From: Prasinococcaceae sp. CCMP 1430
Lineage: Eukaryota; Prasinodermophyta; Palmophyllophyceae; Prasinococcales; Prasinococcaceae
Assembly (NCBI GenBank): GCA_013416795.1
Contig: RQSC01001104.1
Coordinates: forward strand, 1-44,886
DNA length: 44,886 bases
Direction: 5' to 3'
The notes under the pieces are model-generated. The model searched no databases. It was not told where the DNA came from and was given only the letters and a program-made list of their open reading frames with translations. The position numbers and the translations under genes are program-made. Below, piece after piece: positions 10,226 through 19,059 of the stretch (positions within the stretch are counted from its first letter, which is position 1; the number at the start of each line of letters is the position of its first letter).

Positions 10226-10295
10226 CGCGCGCGCGCGCGCGCCCGCAAAAAAAAAAAAAAAAGAGCGCGCGCGCGCGCGCGCGCGCGCGCGCGCG
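10226..10295. repeat. (CG)n - A16 - (CG)n simple-sequence tract
   Basis: Seventeen bases of alternating CG are followed by a run of 16 A (10247-10262) and then about 31 bases of alternating GC (10265-10295). Alternating CG tracts can adopt Z-form, and the A run would be rigid and nucleosome-poor. It lies 230 bases upstream of the kinase ATG. Confidence 0.9.
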
Positions 10296-10524
10296 TTCCG
10301 GGCGGGTCCTTGGTCGGGGGCTTTGGGGGGCGAAACCCGCGGGCTTCCGCGGCGAATTCGCGCGCCCGCGGGGTTTCCCCCGCGCGGGCGGGAGGGCGGG
10401 GCCCACGCCCGGGTGGCGGCGCCAGGCGTGCGGGCGGTGGCTCGAGCGCGCGACGGCGGGGGCCTCGTTCGGAGCCTCGTGGCGCAGGGCGCGAGCTCGC
10501 GCGAGCGCGCGGGTATCTGGCGCC

Positions 10525-12036
10525 ATGGTTGGGTCCGGACGCAAGAGCGCGGACGGGAGCAGCGGGGATTCGGGGCACGACACCAACGGGAGCGCGCCGC
10601 CGCCGCGAGTGTCGTCGGCGGACTGCATGCAGCCGAGTGCGTCGACGGCGCAACTCATGCAGCTCACCGGCGGCGCGCAACAGGCCAACTTCGACGAGGA
10701 GTTCTCGCGCGTGCACGTGATTGCCGACATCCTCTTCTGCGCCAGCGTGGGCAACCTCCGCAAGCTGAAGCAGATTGTGAGCCTCGGGTCGGTCGACCTT
10801 AGCAGCGACAAGGCGTGCGACTACGACAAGCGCACGGCTCTCCACCTCAGCGCCGACAGCGGCAGCGTGCGCGTCACGAGGTGGCTCGTGGACAACCACG
10901 CGCGCGTGAACGCCGTCGACCGCATGGGGGCGACGCCACTGGCGTGCGCTGCGCGGAACCGCCACACCGCCATCGTGCAGGTGCTCGTGAAGGCCGGAGG
11001 GAAGGTGTTGAACGCGCAGGGCGACCTGGTTAAGATCGAGGACAGCGAGCTGTACTCCGTCCTCACGGGGTTCTCCTCGGTCAGCTCGCTGTACGAGAAC
11101 CCGCAACTGAAGGAAACATGGGAGATTCAGGCCGGCGAGATCGAAGAATTGGACGTGATCGGCGCGGGACAGTTCGGCACGGTGAAGAAGGCGATGTGGC
11201 GCGGCACCCAGGTGGCGGTCAAGCGGCTCAAGGAGTTCGTCATGAACGACCCCATATCCATGGAGGAGTTCAAGACCGAGCTCAATACGATGGCGATGCT
11301 CCACCACCCTCACACCGTGCAGTTCCTCGGCGTAGTTCTCGGCTCTACCACCTGCTCAATTGTCACCGAGTTCATGGAGCACGGCTCGCTGGAGAATGCC
11401 TTCTTCAACCCCATTGCGTTCTCGCAGATGCAGGCAGTCAATGCATGCATCGACATCGCGCGGGGCATGACATACCTGCACGCGCACCGACCAAGTGCTG
11501 TCATCCACAGGGACTTAAAACCGGCCAACCTGATGGTCTCGCGCTCGGGCAAGATCAAGATTGGCGACTTCGGTCTGTCGCGCACGCTGAGACACACCGA
11601 CACCCGCGCCGAGTCCATGAAGCGTATGCTCAAGGACAAGTACAAGATGACGGGCGAGACTGGCTCGTATCGGTACATGGCCCCAGAGGTGTTCCGCCAC
11701 GAGGCGTACGGCCCTTCTGTGGACGTGTACGCTTTTGCCATGATCGCCTACCAGTGCTTCACCTGGCGGCGACCATTCGAGGCGTACTCGGGCGTGGAGG
11801 CGGCGCAGGCCGCTGCCATCAACGGCGTGCGCCCGAGCATCGCGGGCATCAGAAACAAACAGGTCGCGAAGATGCTGGCGGCGGCGTGGGATCCCGACCC
11901 GGCGTTGCGGCCGACCTTTACGGAGCTCCTTACCATGCTGGACGAGATACAGGCGAGCACTCCTGGCAAAGCGACGGCGACGGCGACTAGCGAGCGCGAG
12001 GGGGGCGCGCCCGGGTGCGAGTGCGTCATCAGCTAG
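10525..12036 (+). CDS. Ankyrin-repeat TKL-type (ILK/VIK-like) protein kinase with C-terminal CaaX box
   Basis: Intronless, 503 residues from the first in-frame ATG. Residues ~70-165 hold about three ankyrin repeats (KRTALHLSADSGSVRVTRW, GATPLACAARNRHTAIVQ). The kinase domain follows: glycine loop GAGQFGTV, catalytic Lys in VAVKRLK, HRDLKPANLM catalytic loop, DFGLSR, and GSYRYMAPEV in the activation segment. All catalytic residues are present, so it should be active. The ankyrin-plus-kinase order and TKL-like motifs match the plant integrin-linked-kinase-like/VIK group of Raf-related MAP3K-like kinases. The last four residues are CVIS in the context GCECVIS, a fitting farnesylation (CaaX) signal with a second Cys two residues upstream that might be palmitoylated. 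Membrane anchoring is inferred from this tail only. Confidence 0.9.
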   Translation: MVGSGRKSADGSSGDSGHDTNGSAPPPRVSSADCMQPSASTAQLMQLTGGAQQANFDEEFSRVHVIADILFCASVGNLRKLKQIVSLGSVDLSSDKACDYDKRTALHLSADSGSVRVTRWLVDNHARVNAVDRMGATPLACAARNRHTAIVQVLVKAGGKVLNAQGDLVKIEDSELYSVLTGFSSVSSLYENPQLKETWEIQAGEIEELDVIGAGQFGTVKKAMWRGTQVAVKRLKEFVMNDPISMEEFKTELNTMAMLHHPHTVQFLGVVLGSTTCSIVTEFMEHGSLENAFFNPIAFSQMQAVNACIDIARGMTYLHAHRPSAVIHRDLKPANLMVSRSGKIKIGDFGLSRTLRHTDTRAESMKRMLKDKYKMTGETGSYRYMAPEVFRHEAYGPSVDVYAFAMIAYQCFTWRRPFEAYSGVEAAQAAAINGVRPSIAGIRNKQVAKMLAAAWDPDPALRPTFTELLTMLDEIQASTPGKATATATSEREGGAPGCECVIS

Positions 12037-12446
12037 CAGAATGCGTCACGCAGGGCAGATGACGTCAAGCTCGTCGACGGCGAGAGCCGCCCGCGGAGTT
12101 GTGCTGTGAGCGACGTTTCGCGCGCGCAACTGTTATGCACATGCAATTTGGTCTGCCGTGGTCAGTTGGTGCCCGGTTGCGCCAGTGTCGTCGCGTCGCG
12201 CAAGACGGTCGCGCGCACACTCCCATGTGGTCCCTGCCACATCGCGCCCACGGACATAGCCAGCGAATGAGTCGTGGCGCGGGGCAGCTCTGAGCTGTAG
12301 CAAGTGTTGTGCTTATCACATGACGATGTGCTCTCAGTGTGCTATGACGGCGATGTGTGCGAGAGGCCCACGCGCTGGTGCAGCAGGCCGCGCGCGTGAG
12401 CGCATGCGAGCTGAAACGCTGCGTCACCCCGTCGTCTTAAGCGCGA
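12037..12446. other. Convergent 3' spacer between the kinase and DAHP synthase genes
   Basis: 410 bases hold the 3' UTRs of two converging genes. A TGACGTCA palindrome occurs just after the kinase stop (12057-12064). No gene, repeat or clear polyadenylation hexamer was seen. Confidence 0.4.
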
Positions 12447-14166
12447 TCAGGCCAACGGCGCGCGGGGGCCGAGCCCCGACGATCCTGGCGCTGTGAACAG
12501 CGGCGACTTGCCCGAGCGGCGCCTGATGCCCTCGGCGATCAGGAACGAGAGCTCGAGCGACTGCTTAGCGTTGAGCCGAGGGTCGCAATGTGTAAAATAC
12601 CTCGAGCTGAGTTCGCTCTCAAGTACGTTGCCGCTGCCGCCACCGATGCACTCGGTGACATCCTTAGCATCGCAAGGGCAGCGAGTCAAAAGGCGGCTCT
12701 GTCAGCTCACGATACGACCCAGCTGAGAGCAGCGAAACACGGGCAACACTCGGGGCTTGCTAGGCGCCAGCGCCACCGACGGCAGCGTGGGGCATGGCAG
12801 TGCGCACCTGGCCTGTCATCTCGAGGTGCACACCACCCGCATGCGTGCCCAGTGCCTCGTGCGCGTCGAAAAACGCGCGCAGCTCGGCTCGGATGGCGTC
12901 GAACTTTCGCGTCTTGTATCCAGAGTCCGTCTTGATGGTGTTGCCATGCATCGGGTCAGTGTGCCACACCACATCGCGCCCGGCGTTCGTGACCGCCTTG
13001 ATGATGGAGGGGTACTTGTCGCGCAGCGCCTCCGCACCCATGCGCGAGATGAGCGTCACCCTACCCGGCGTGTTCTCAGGGTCGAGCACGTCGAGCACGC
13101 GCAGCACCTCGCTCGGATCGGCCTTGTCACTGATCTTCACGCCAAGCGGATTCTTCACGCCGCGCAAGAACTCGAGGTGAGCGTTGCCCAGCTGGCGCGT
13201 GCGCTCGCCAACCCACAGGAAGTGTGCGGAGGTGCAGTAGTAGTCGCCGGTGGTTGAATCTTGACGCGTGAGCGCCTCCTCGTACGGCAGGAGCAGCGCC
13301 TCGTGTGACGTGTAGAAGGGTGTGGTCGTGAACGCGGGGTTGGTCCTCGTATCAATGCCGCACGCCTTCATGAACTCGAGCGTCTCGGTTAGGCGGTCCG
13401 CAAGCGCCGAAAATTTGGCGGCCTCGGCGGACCCCTGGACGAAGTCGAGGTTCCAGCGATGCACGGTCTCCAGCGACGCGTACCCTCCCGACGCGAACGC
13501 ACGCAGCAAGTTGAGCGTGTTGGCACACTGGTCGTACGCTGTGAGCATGCGGGCGGGGTCCGCGATGCGCTGCTCGTAGTCATTCACAGACGAGTTGATG
13601 ATGTCGCCACGGTAGCTGGGTAGTTCTTCGCCATTGACGGTCTCAAAAGGCGCCGAGCGCGGCTTGGCGAACTGCCCGGCCATGCGGCCGAGCTTGGTGA
13701 CCGGCGTGCCACCGGAGAATTGCAACACGAGCGCCATCTGCAGCAGCACGCGGAAGGTGTCACGGACGGCGTCGGTCTCGAACCCGTCGAAGGACTCAGC
13801 GCAGTCACCCCCTTGCAGTAGAAATCCGTCGCCCTTGGCCACGCGCGCGAGCGATTCCTGCAGCTGCCGGCATTCGCCGGCGAATACGAGCGGCGGGCGC
13901 GATGCGAGCTGCTGCTCGGCGATGTCGACCATAGTCTGATCGGGGTAGTCAGGCTGCTGCAGGGCCTCCCGCTCGCGCCACGACGACGGCGTCCACACTC
14001 CCGAGTGCGCCGGGTCGGAGTCAAACGCGCGTACGGCCGCGCGCCGCGCCGCCCTGCCGCGCATGCGCCGCGACCCCTTCGCCCCCGCCCCGCGCGCTCC
14101 GGCGCAGGGCNAACCGGGTGCCCTGTCGCCGCCGCGCAGAAGCATCCGGCGAGGCTGGGCCATCAT
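12447..14166 (-). CDS. DAHPS: Class II (plant-type) DAHP synthase, plastid-targeted
   Basis: 3-deoxy-D-arabino-heptulosonate-7-phosphate synthase joins phosphoenolpyruvate and erythrose-4-phosphate, the first step of the shikimate pathway, in the plastid. Two exons, 12808-14166 and 12447-12662, give 524 residues. The intron has GTGCGC/AAG ends and phase 0, and restores the family sequence [15 protein letters not shown]. Class II motifs are complete: QGGDCAESF (metal Cys), [54 protein letters not shown], and HCDPRLNA. Residues 1-~55 are Arg/Ala-rich, like a transit peptide. The start was chosen at the tandem ATGs 14166/14163 because total length and transit-peptide position fit plant enzymes. 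The frame continues open into an upstream glyoxalase II domain. One undetermined base (14111) lies in the transit-peptide region. Confidence 0.93.
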
Positions 14167-15147
14167 GCCGCCCGGCTGGCGCAGCGCAGCTTGCGCGCCG
14201 GTTGTAGCCTTCTGAGCGCCTTGAGACGCCTCCTGAGCGCCGCCCGCGTCATTTGAAGCCATTGCCTCGCTCGCCTCGCCGCTGCCGCAGCCGCTGCCGC
14301 TGCTGCCGCCACTTGCGACGCACCCGTGTACGCCGTTGATGCCCGCACCATTCACACCAAGCGCGCCGCCCCCAAGGGCACTGCTCGGGTTCTCTTGAAT
14401 GCCCAGCGCCGAACACCCCGAGGCGCTCGCATTGGTAGTCTCGAGCCACGTCGCGAAGCGGGCATTCGTGAGCGTGTATTCGTGGCCGCAGAAGACTTTG
14501 CACGAGCCCGGCAGGACGTCGAGCTTACCGTGCGTATACGCATAGCAATCCGCCGCAGTGCCGTGAAAGAAGGCGCCCACGCCGCCGGAGAAGAGTGCGT
14601 CGCCCGTGAACACGCATTCGGCTGCGCTGAGCGGCGCATCTGGTGCCGGCACGATTGCGTACACACAGTGATGCGGGGTGTGGCATGGCGTCTCGATGCA
14701 CACAAGCGTCGTTGCACCGAGCGATACCCTGTCGCCATGCACGAGCAGCGTGTCGGCCAGCGGGACGCACTCCCCGCGCGGTGCGACCACCCGAGCGGCG
14801 GTTCCAACTTTGGCACGTACGCGTCGCACGCCGCCCGCGTGGTCCCAGTGTCGGTGCGTCACCAGCTGCATGGTCACGTCGGCGCCTCGTGTGGTGGCGA
14901 CCTTCAGTGCGTCATACGGCACTGACGCGTCCACAAGGGCCGCCTGGCGCGTCGCACGGGCGCGCGGGCGGGCGGGCAGCCACCGCGAGCGCTTGCGCAG
15001 ACTGCTGGCCTCGCGTGTTTTAGGGCCACGGACGCGCAGGCGCGCCGCGCTGCGGTTGGGGCGCCCAGGAGTTGTTGCGGCCCGCGCATGTGCTGAGCGC
15101 GCGGGCAGCTGACACCATCGCGCTCCCGTATTCCCTTCTCCTCGCAT
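14167..15147 (-). CDS. Glyoxalase II-like metallo-beta-lactamase-fold hydrolase (ends uncertain, possibly fused to DAHP synthase)
   Basis: Hydroxyacylglutathione hydrolases split S-lactoylglutathione to lactate and glutathione. The metal-binding set is complete: THRHWDH, CHTPHH, FTGDALF, and CGHEYT near the C-terminal end of the domain. The recognised domain spans about 14430-14945. The usual N-terminal strand of the fold (the segment before ALVDASVPYDA) is missing. Between ATG 15147 and that point there are only Arg/Ala/Pro-rich residues, which could be a targeting peptide or non-coding. After the domain comes a Gly/Ser/Ala-rich linker of about 85 residues with no stop codon, which reads directly in frame into the DAHP synthase ATG. 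It may therefore be a separate gene with an unseen intron or stop, or the N-terminal half of a fusion protein. The start is 23 bases from the divergent SR gene. Confidence 0.6.
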
Positions 15148-15170
15148 GCGCGCGCGCACGCTCCCCGCAG

Positions 15171-16945
15171 ATGGTGACCAAGGTGTACGTGGGCAACCTG
15201 CCCAAGGACGATCCCATCCGGGAGGATGAGCTCCGCGGCGTGTTCTCCAAGTTTGGTGACATCGTCAACACCTGGATCGCGCGCAAGCCGGCGGTGCGTG
15301 TGCGCTCGACTCCGCGCGTGCGCGGGCGGCTTGCTTAGTGCGCGAGCGCACCTGGCGCGTGTAGCACCGCCGTGCTTCGCACCGTGCTGACTTCCTCTGA
15401 TACTCTTGCAGGGGTTCGCGTTCATCGAGTTCGCCGACGAGCGCGATGCGCAGGATGCCGTCAATGACATCAATGGCCGCGACGGCTGGAAGGTCGAGAT
15501 CTCGATGGGCAACCGCAACAGGGGCCCGCCTGGTGGCGGCTATGGCGGCCCGCCGATGGGTGGAGGTGGTACGTTTCGTCTGAAGCGCGCCGGTTGCGCC
15601 GGGGCACGGTGGGGCTGCGAGTGTGCGCCGGGAACCTTGGGTCGGCGGGAATGTGCTGCAGGCCGTGCGCACACGCGACGAGGGCAACTCTGCGCCACGT
15701 GAGGGGATCTAGGGGCCGCTCGACACCTGCTTCAGAAACTTCGCCCGCGAGCGCCGCGAGAACTGTCTGCGATCGCGCAGAATCCCTCTCTGCACCTGCG
15801 GCATGCGCTCCGTCCGGGGCTGGGGATTCACGCCATCACCAGCGCGTGCAATTTGCGAGGGTGCGACAGCAAAGGCGACCGACTCGGCCGAGCTTCTCTC
15901 CTGCAGTAGCGCGACAACGCGTACGCGCCACACACACCACTGCATGGTGACTGCCGCGGGTCCTGGGAATTCATGGGGACTTGGTTCGCGCGTGGGTTTT
16001 CGATTGGGTGCATAGTCTGCAATAGGCTCCACCGCGGCATGCCGAGAATGTGTCGACCCAAAGGCACAGCGTTGTGGCTCCGGCCTGCAGCGACGCCATA
16101 TGTGCCTGCGATGCGCCATCGATGCGTCTTGCTGCGTGCTTCTCCTTGCTACGTGGTCTTCTCCTCCTCACTCCGGGAGTGCCGCATAGCCTCCTGCTCG
16201 TGGAATCACCAGCGCCTCAGGATGTATCCGCGGCGACACGAAGGCGCCAACTCACTGACATTCGTGCGGCGACTCCGCCGACTGCGGCGCTGGCGTGCGG
16301 CTTCTCCCACGCATGCCTATCTTCCTCTCCGCAGGGCGCGGCGGTGGCTTCCGCGTGAAACTTGAGGGCCTGCCGCCTAGCATCGACTGGCGCGACCTCA
16401 AGGACTTTCTGCGTACAGGTGGCGACGTGACTTTTGCCAACGCCAACCCAGACGGCACCGGCATCGCCGATTTCTCCTCGGAGCGCGACATGAGGGACGC
16501 CATCAGCAAGCTGGACGGCACAGACTTCCAGGGCAACAAATTCGGTATTTCCGAAGATCCTAACCAGCCTCCCCCGCGCATGGACCGCGGTCCGCCCTTC
16601 CGTGGCCCGCCCCCTCGTGACTTCGACCGCGGCTACGGCCCGCCTCGCAGGTTCGACGATCGGTATGGCCCGCCGCGCGACAGGTATGACGACCGGTATG
16701 GCCCGCCGCGCGGCTACGATCGTGACTACCGCCGCTCGCCGCCGCGCGACTACGACCGTCGCTCGCCGCCGCGTGATTACGGCCGCCGCTCGCCTCCGCG
16801 TGACTATGGCCGCCGCTCGCCTCCACGTGACTATGGCCGCCGCTCGCCCCCGCGCGGTTCGCCTCCCCGCTTCGATGAGCGCGAGCGTGAGCGCGAGCCG
16901 CGCGATGACGGTCCGCCGCCGGGTGACTTCGATGACAGGCGCTGA
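15171..16945 (+). CDS. SR-type splicing factor with two RRMs and an RS-like tail
   Basis: Three exons, 15171-15293, 15412-15568 and 16335-16945, give 296 residues. Introns are GTGCGTG/TTGCAG and GTACGT/CCGCAG, with phases 0 and 1. RRM1 (residues ~3-75) has RNP2 KVYVGNL and RNP1 GFAFIEF, split by intron 1. A Gly/Pro linker is followed by RRM2 (~100-170) with DWRDLKDF, the counterpart of the SWQDLKD heptapeptide typical of SRSF1-type pseudo-RRMs. The tail has Arg/Tyr/Asp/Pro repeats and then RRSPPRDYG repeats, giving RS dipeptides for phosphorylation. It should act in the nucleus in exon definition and splice-site choice. RRM1 looks more like the SRSF3/RSZ type (WIARKPAGFAF), so the domain pairing is somewhat mixed. 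ATG 15171 immediately follows a CCCCGCAG, so a 5' UTR intron is possible. Confidence 0.88.
15569..16334 (+). other. Long intron 2 of the SR gene
   Basis: At 766 bases this is the longest intron found in the window; the others are 92-456 bases. Long introns at this place in SR genes of plants and animals often carry alternative or poison exons that regulate the gene's own level. I see no decisive internal exon, but several AG/GT pairs exist. Confidence 0.6.
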
Positions 16946-17086
16946 AGAACTTAGGTATCGCTACCTGTCAGAAAGTTGGCGCGCCGGAGCGTCCGCGTTG
17001 TTGATATGGGTACAGAACGAAGCGCAGGGAGGTGAGTGGGGTCTACAGTTGCTAGCTAGGGGCGCGCCCCAGTAACAGCAAACTCG

Positions 17087-17728
17087 TCACTTCTTTTTCT
17101 TCCCCTTCTTGTTTGCCTTGCCACCCTTGCTGCCCGCGCTCTTCTTCGCTTCAGCCGCCTCCTGCTCCGCCTTGAGCTGCTCAACCTTGCGCCTGCGCAG
17201 GGGAATGAATTTGCAGATAGCCTTGAAGAGCGCATCACGGCTCGCGATCTCCGCATTCTTCGGATTCTTGGTCCCCTCATCGAAGAGCTCTACCCGTAGC
17301 CGCCCGCGCTGCAGAATGTCGCGTGAATACCCCTTGTTCTCGAGCGCCGCCCGCAGCTTGAGCCCCTGGATCACGCACTCCGCCATTTCCATCGGCTGTG
17401 GATCCTCGACCGCAAGCGCCTTGCTGATCCGCCGCCCCTCCTTTGCCGTCAGTTTGCTGTTGAGATACGCCGGATACACGCACACCCACCGCGAGATGTC
17501 CACCTGCTGCTGCCCCTGCTGCTGCGTCGCGGCCGCCTGCTTGCCCGTCAGCGCCTTGCCACCGCCACCCGCCGCTTTCTGCGCATCGGCGTCCGTATGA
17601 ACCTTGACATAGCGCGTGCCTTTGGGCGGCGGCGGCAGCGCCCCCATGCCGAGGCCAAGGCCGGCCGGCGCATCATTAGTGTCTGCGCTGCCGCCCGCCG
17701 CAGCCCCCACCGGGGCGATGCCCGACAT
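17087..17728 (-). CDS. SRP19: Signal recognition particle 19-kDa subunit
   Basis: Intronless, 213 residues. SRP19 binds the tips of helices 6 and 8 of the 7S RNA and promotes SRP54 loading, for co-translational targeting to the endoplasmic reticulum. The core (residues ~85-180) has the family opening RWVCVYPAYLNSKLTAKEG, then GRRISKALAVEDP, and the strand GRLRVEL. The C-terminus is a Lys-rich tail (KKGKKKK), common in SRP19. The N-terminal ~80 residues are Gly/Ala/Gln-rich and longer than usual. The start was taken at ATG 17728 because upstream sequence is low-complexity Arg-rich. The 3' end converges on the SR gene with a 141-base gap. Confidence 0.92.
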   Translation of the reverse strand: MSGIAPVGAAAGGSADTNDAPAGLGLGMGALPPPPKGTRYVKVHTDADAQKAAGGGGKALTGKQAAATQQQGQQQVDISRWVCVYPAYLNSKLTAKEGRRISKALAVEDPQPMEMAECVIQGLKLRAALENKGYSRDILQRGRLRVELFDEGTKNPKNAEIASRDALFKAICKFIPLRRRKVEQLKAEQEAAEAKKSAGSKGGKANKKGKKKK

Positions 17729-18066
17729 GGTGTGGGCACCCCGTCCTCGTCCCCGCCGCCGCCACTCCGAACGAGCGCGCTCGCGCTCACGCGCGGGAGC
17801 CTTCGCGCGCGTGCTTGCGCGCTCCCGCGCCTGCCGCTGCCTGTCGCGCCGTGCCACGTGTGGCGCTGCGCTCCCCCCCACCCCCCCCCGCCACGGCGTT
17901 TCGCGGCGCGCCGCCGCCGAAAACAAGCACGAACAAACGCCGCGCGGCGCGCGCGCCGCCCCGCCGCCCGGCGCAGCATTTGGCGCTTCAGTAAGAAGTC
18001 TTCTTAGTCATCATCAGGGGGGTAAACGGAAACAAAAAGAAGAAGGAGAGTGCACTGCAGAGAGGT

Positions 18067-18101
18067 CCCATCGAAATGCGACGTTCCCATCGAAATGCGA
18101 C
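18067..18101. repeat. 16-base direct repeat, two copies
   Basis: CCCATCGAAATGCGAC occurs at 18067-18082 and again at 18086-18101, a 19-base period. It lies just before the 11-base tandem array and may belong to the same element. Confidence 0.9.
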
Positions 18102-18133
18102 CATTCGCGGCGACACACATTATTGCGTCGAAA

Positions 18134-18197
18134 GTTGGAACCGAGTTGGAACCGAGTTGGAACCGAGTTGGAACCGAGTTGGAACCGAGTTGGAACC
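18134..18197. repeat. 11-base tandem repeat, nearly six copies
   Basis: The unit GTTGGAACCGA is repeated five times without change, then once as GTTGGAACC. Each unit contains the near-palindrome TTGGAACC, so the array could bind a protein at regular 11-base (one helical turn) spacing or form slipped structures. Confidence 0.95.
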
Positions 18198-18424
18198 AAA
18201 ATCCCAAATGCTCCCAACGGGAAAAGGACGAGCGCGCAGGCCTGCTGCGTGCTGGCTGGTGCGGGGGAGGCCCTCGTTTCATGGACGTGGTCTTGCGCGT
18301 TTGGTTGATTGAGGGTCGGTTGCTTTTTTTGGTGGGTGGGGTTCATCAGAGTTCTCACAAGTCGAATGCAGGGTGGCGACGACGCGCCGAATATCACAAA
18401 CGATCGCGACGCCTCAAAAAGAGA

Positions 18425-18435
18425 TCTCCCGTGGG
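18425..18435 (-). promoter_or_regulatory. Copy 1 of shared motif CCCACGGGAGA (reverse strand)
   Basis: The reverse strand reads CCCCACGGGAGATC here. The same core occurs in three other spacers (25057, 28408, 33833). Its function is unknown; a promoter element is inferred from its positions. Confidence 0.4.
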
Positions 18436-19059
18436 GAATTGTCATTTTTGGAATGAGGCTCCATCCCGCCGTTGCCGCGGCGGGGCGTTTCGTTTCGTTT
18501 CGCGCGCGAGTCGTCCTCCGGAACGCCCCATCACACCACAACCGCACCGAAACCCGATTCTGAATGCGTTTTGACGGGCCACCTCTTCCGCGTGGGAGTC
18601 TCCACATCAAAACGCATTGGTGCTGGAAAGCGAGCTCTGAGGGGTGCGTCGGGGAAAGAGCGCACGCGCCGGCCGGGCGCCGAAGGAAAGGAAAGGAAGT
18701 TTCGAAGGCCGCGCGCATTAGATGGGCGTTCCGCATGCGCGCGTGAAAGCAATTGATTTTGACCGAGTGAAAGAAAGCGCCATCAAATCGCACCCGGCGC
18801 GGCGCGCGCGCGGGGCGCGGGGCTGATCTCGCGGATCGGCGCGGGCGGAAAGAGCGCGCGCGACGAGTGCGTTCCGCCATGGAATTGCGGAGCGCGCGCG
18901 CGTCGAAAGGCGGGCCCGGGAGAAAGGCGGCGGCTGGCGGCAGGGGCGGCGGCGGCGGCTGCGCGGGGTGGGTGGGTGTGTGGGGAGAGAGGGGCGCGGG
19001 CGGAGGCACGGGCGCCATTCTGCGCACTTTGGACGCAAACCCCCCGCCAGACACTCGTC

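Larger units (their letters stand above)
9611..10524. other. Spacer upstream of the ankyrin kinase
   Basis: This 0.9-kb spacer has no supported gene. It holds a degenerate telomere-like cluster (10101-10139), a CG/poly-A/CG tract (10226-10295), and a GAATTCGCGCGC copy at 10354-10365. Positions 10296-10520 are GC-rich and probably 5' UTR; the kinase frame is open through them but has no ATG before 10525. Confidence 0.4.
17729..19059. other. 1.3-kb spacer with direct and tandem repeats
   Basis: No gene is supported, although several long open frames cross it; their products are Arg/Pro-rich shadows without domain character. Around 18000-18750 base composition drops well below the surroundings. 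This part holds a 16-base direct repeat, an 11-base tandem array, a reverse copy of the CCCACGGGAGA motif, and TTTCGTTTCG repeats at ~18487. Positions 18790-19050 are again GC-rich and probably the promoter of the next gene. Confidence 0.45.

Noticed and set aside
14904-15518. 205-residue minus-strand ORF
   Set aside because: Most of it is antisense to exons 1 and 2 of the SR gene, and it shows no domain of its own.
18134-18197. CRISPR-like array
   Set aside because: The units are 11 bases, directly adjacent, with no spacers, in a eukaryotic genome.
18014-19054. 346-residue minus-strand ORF and overlapping plus-strand ORF across the repeats
   Set aside because: The products are Arg/Pro-rich, the region contains tandem repeats read as peptide repeats, and no family resemblance was seen. 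In GC-rich DNA such open frames are expected.
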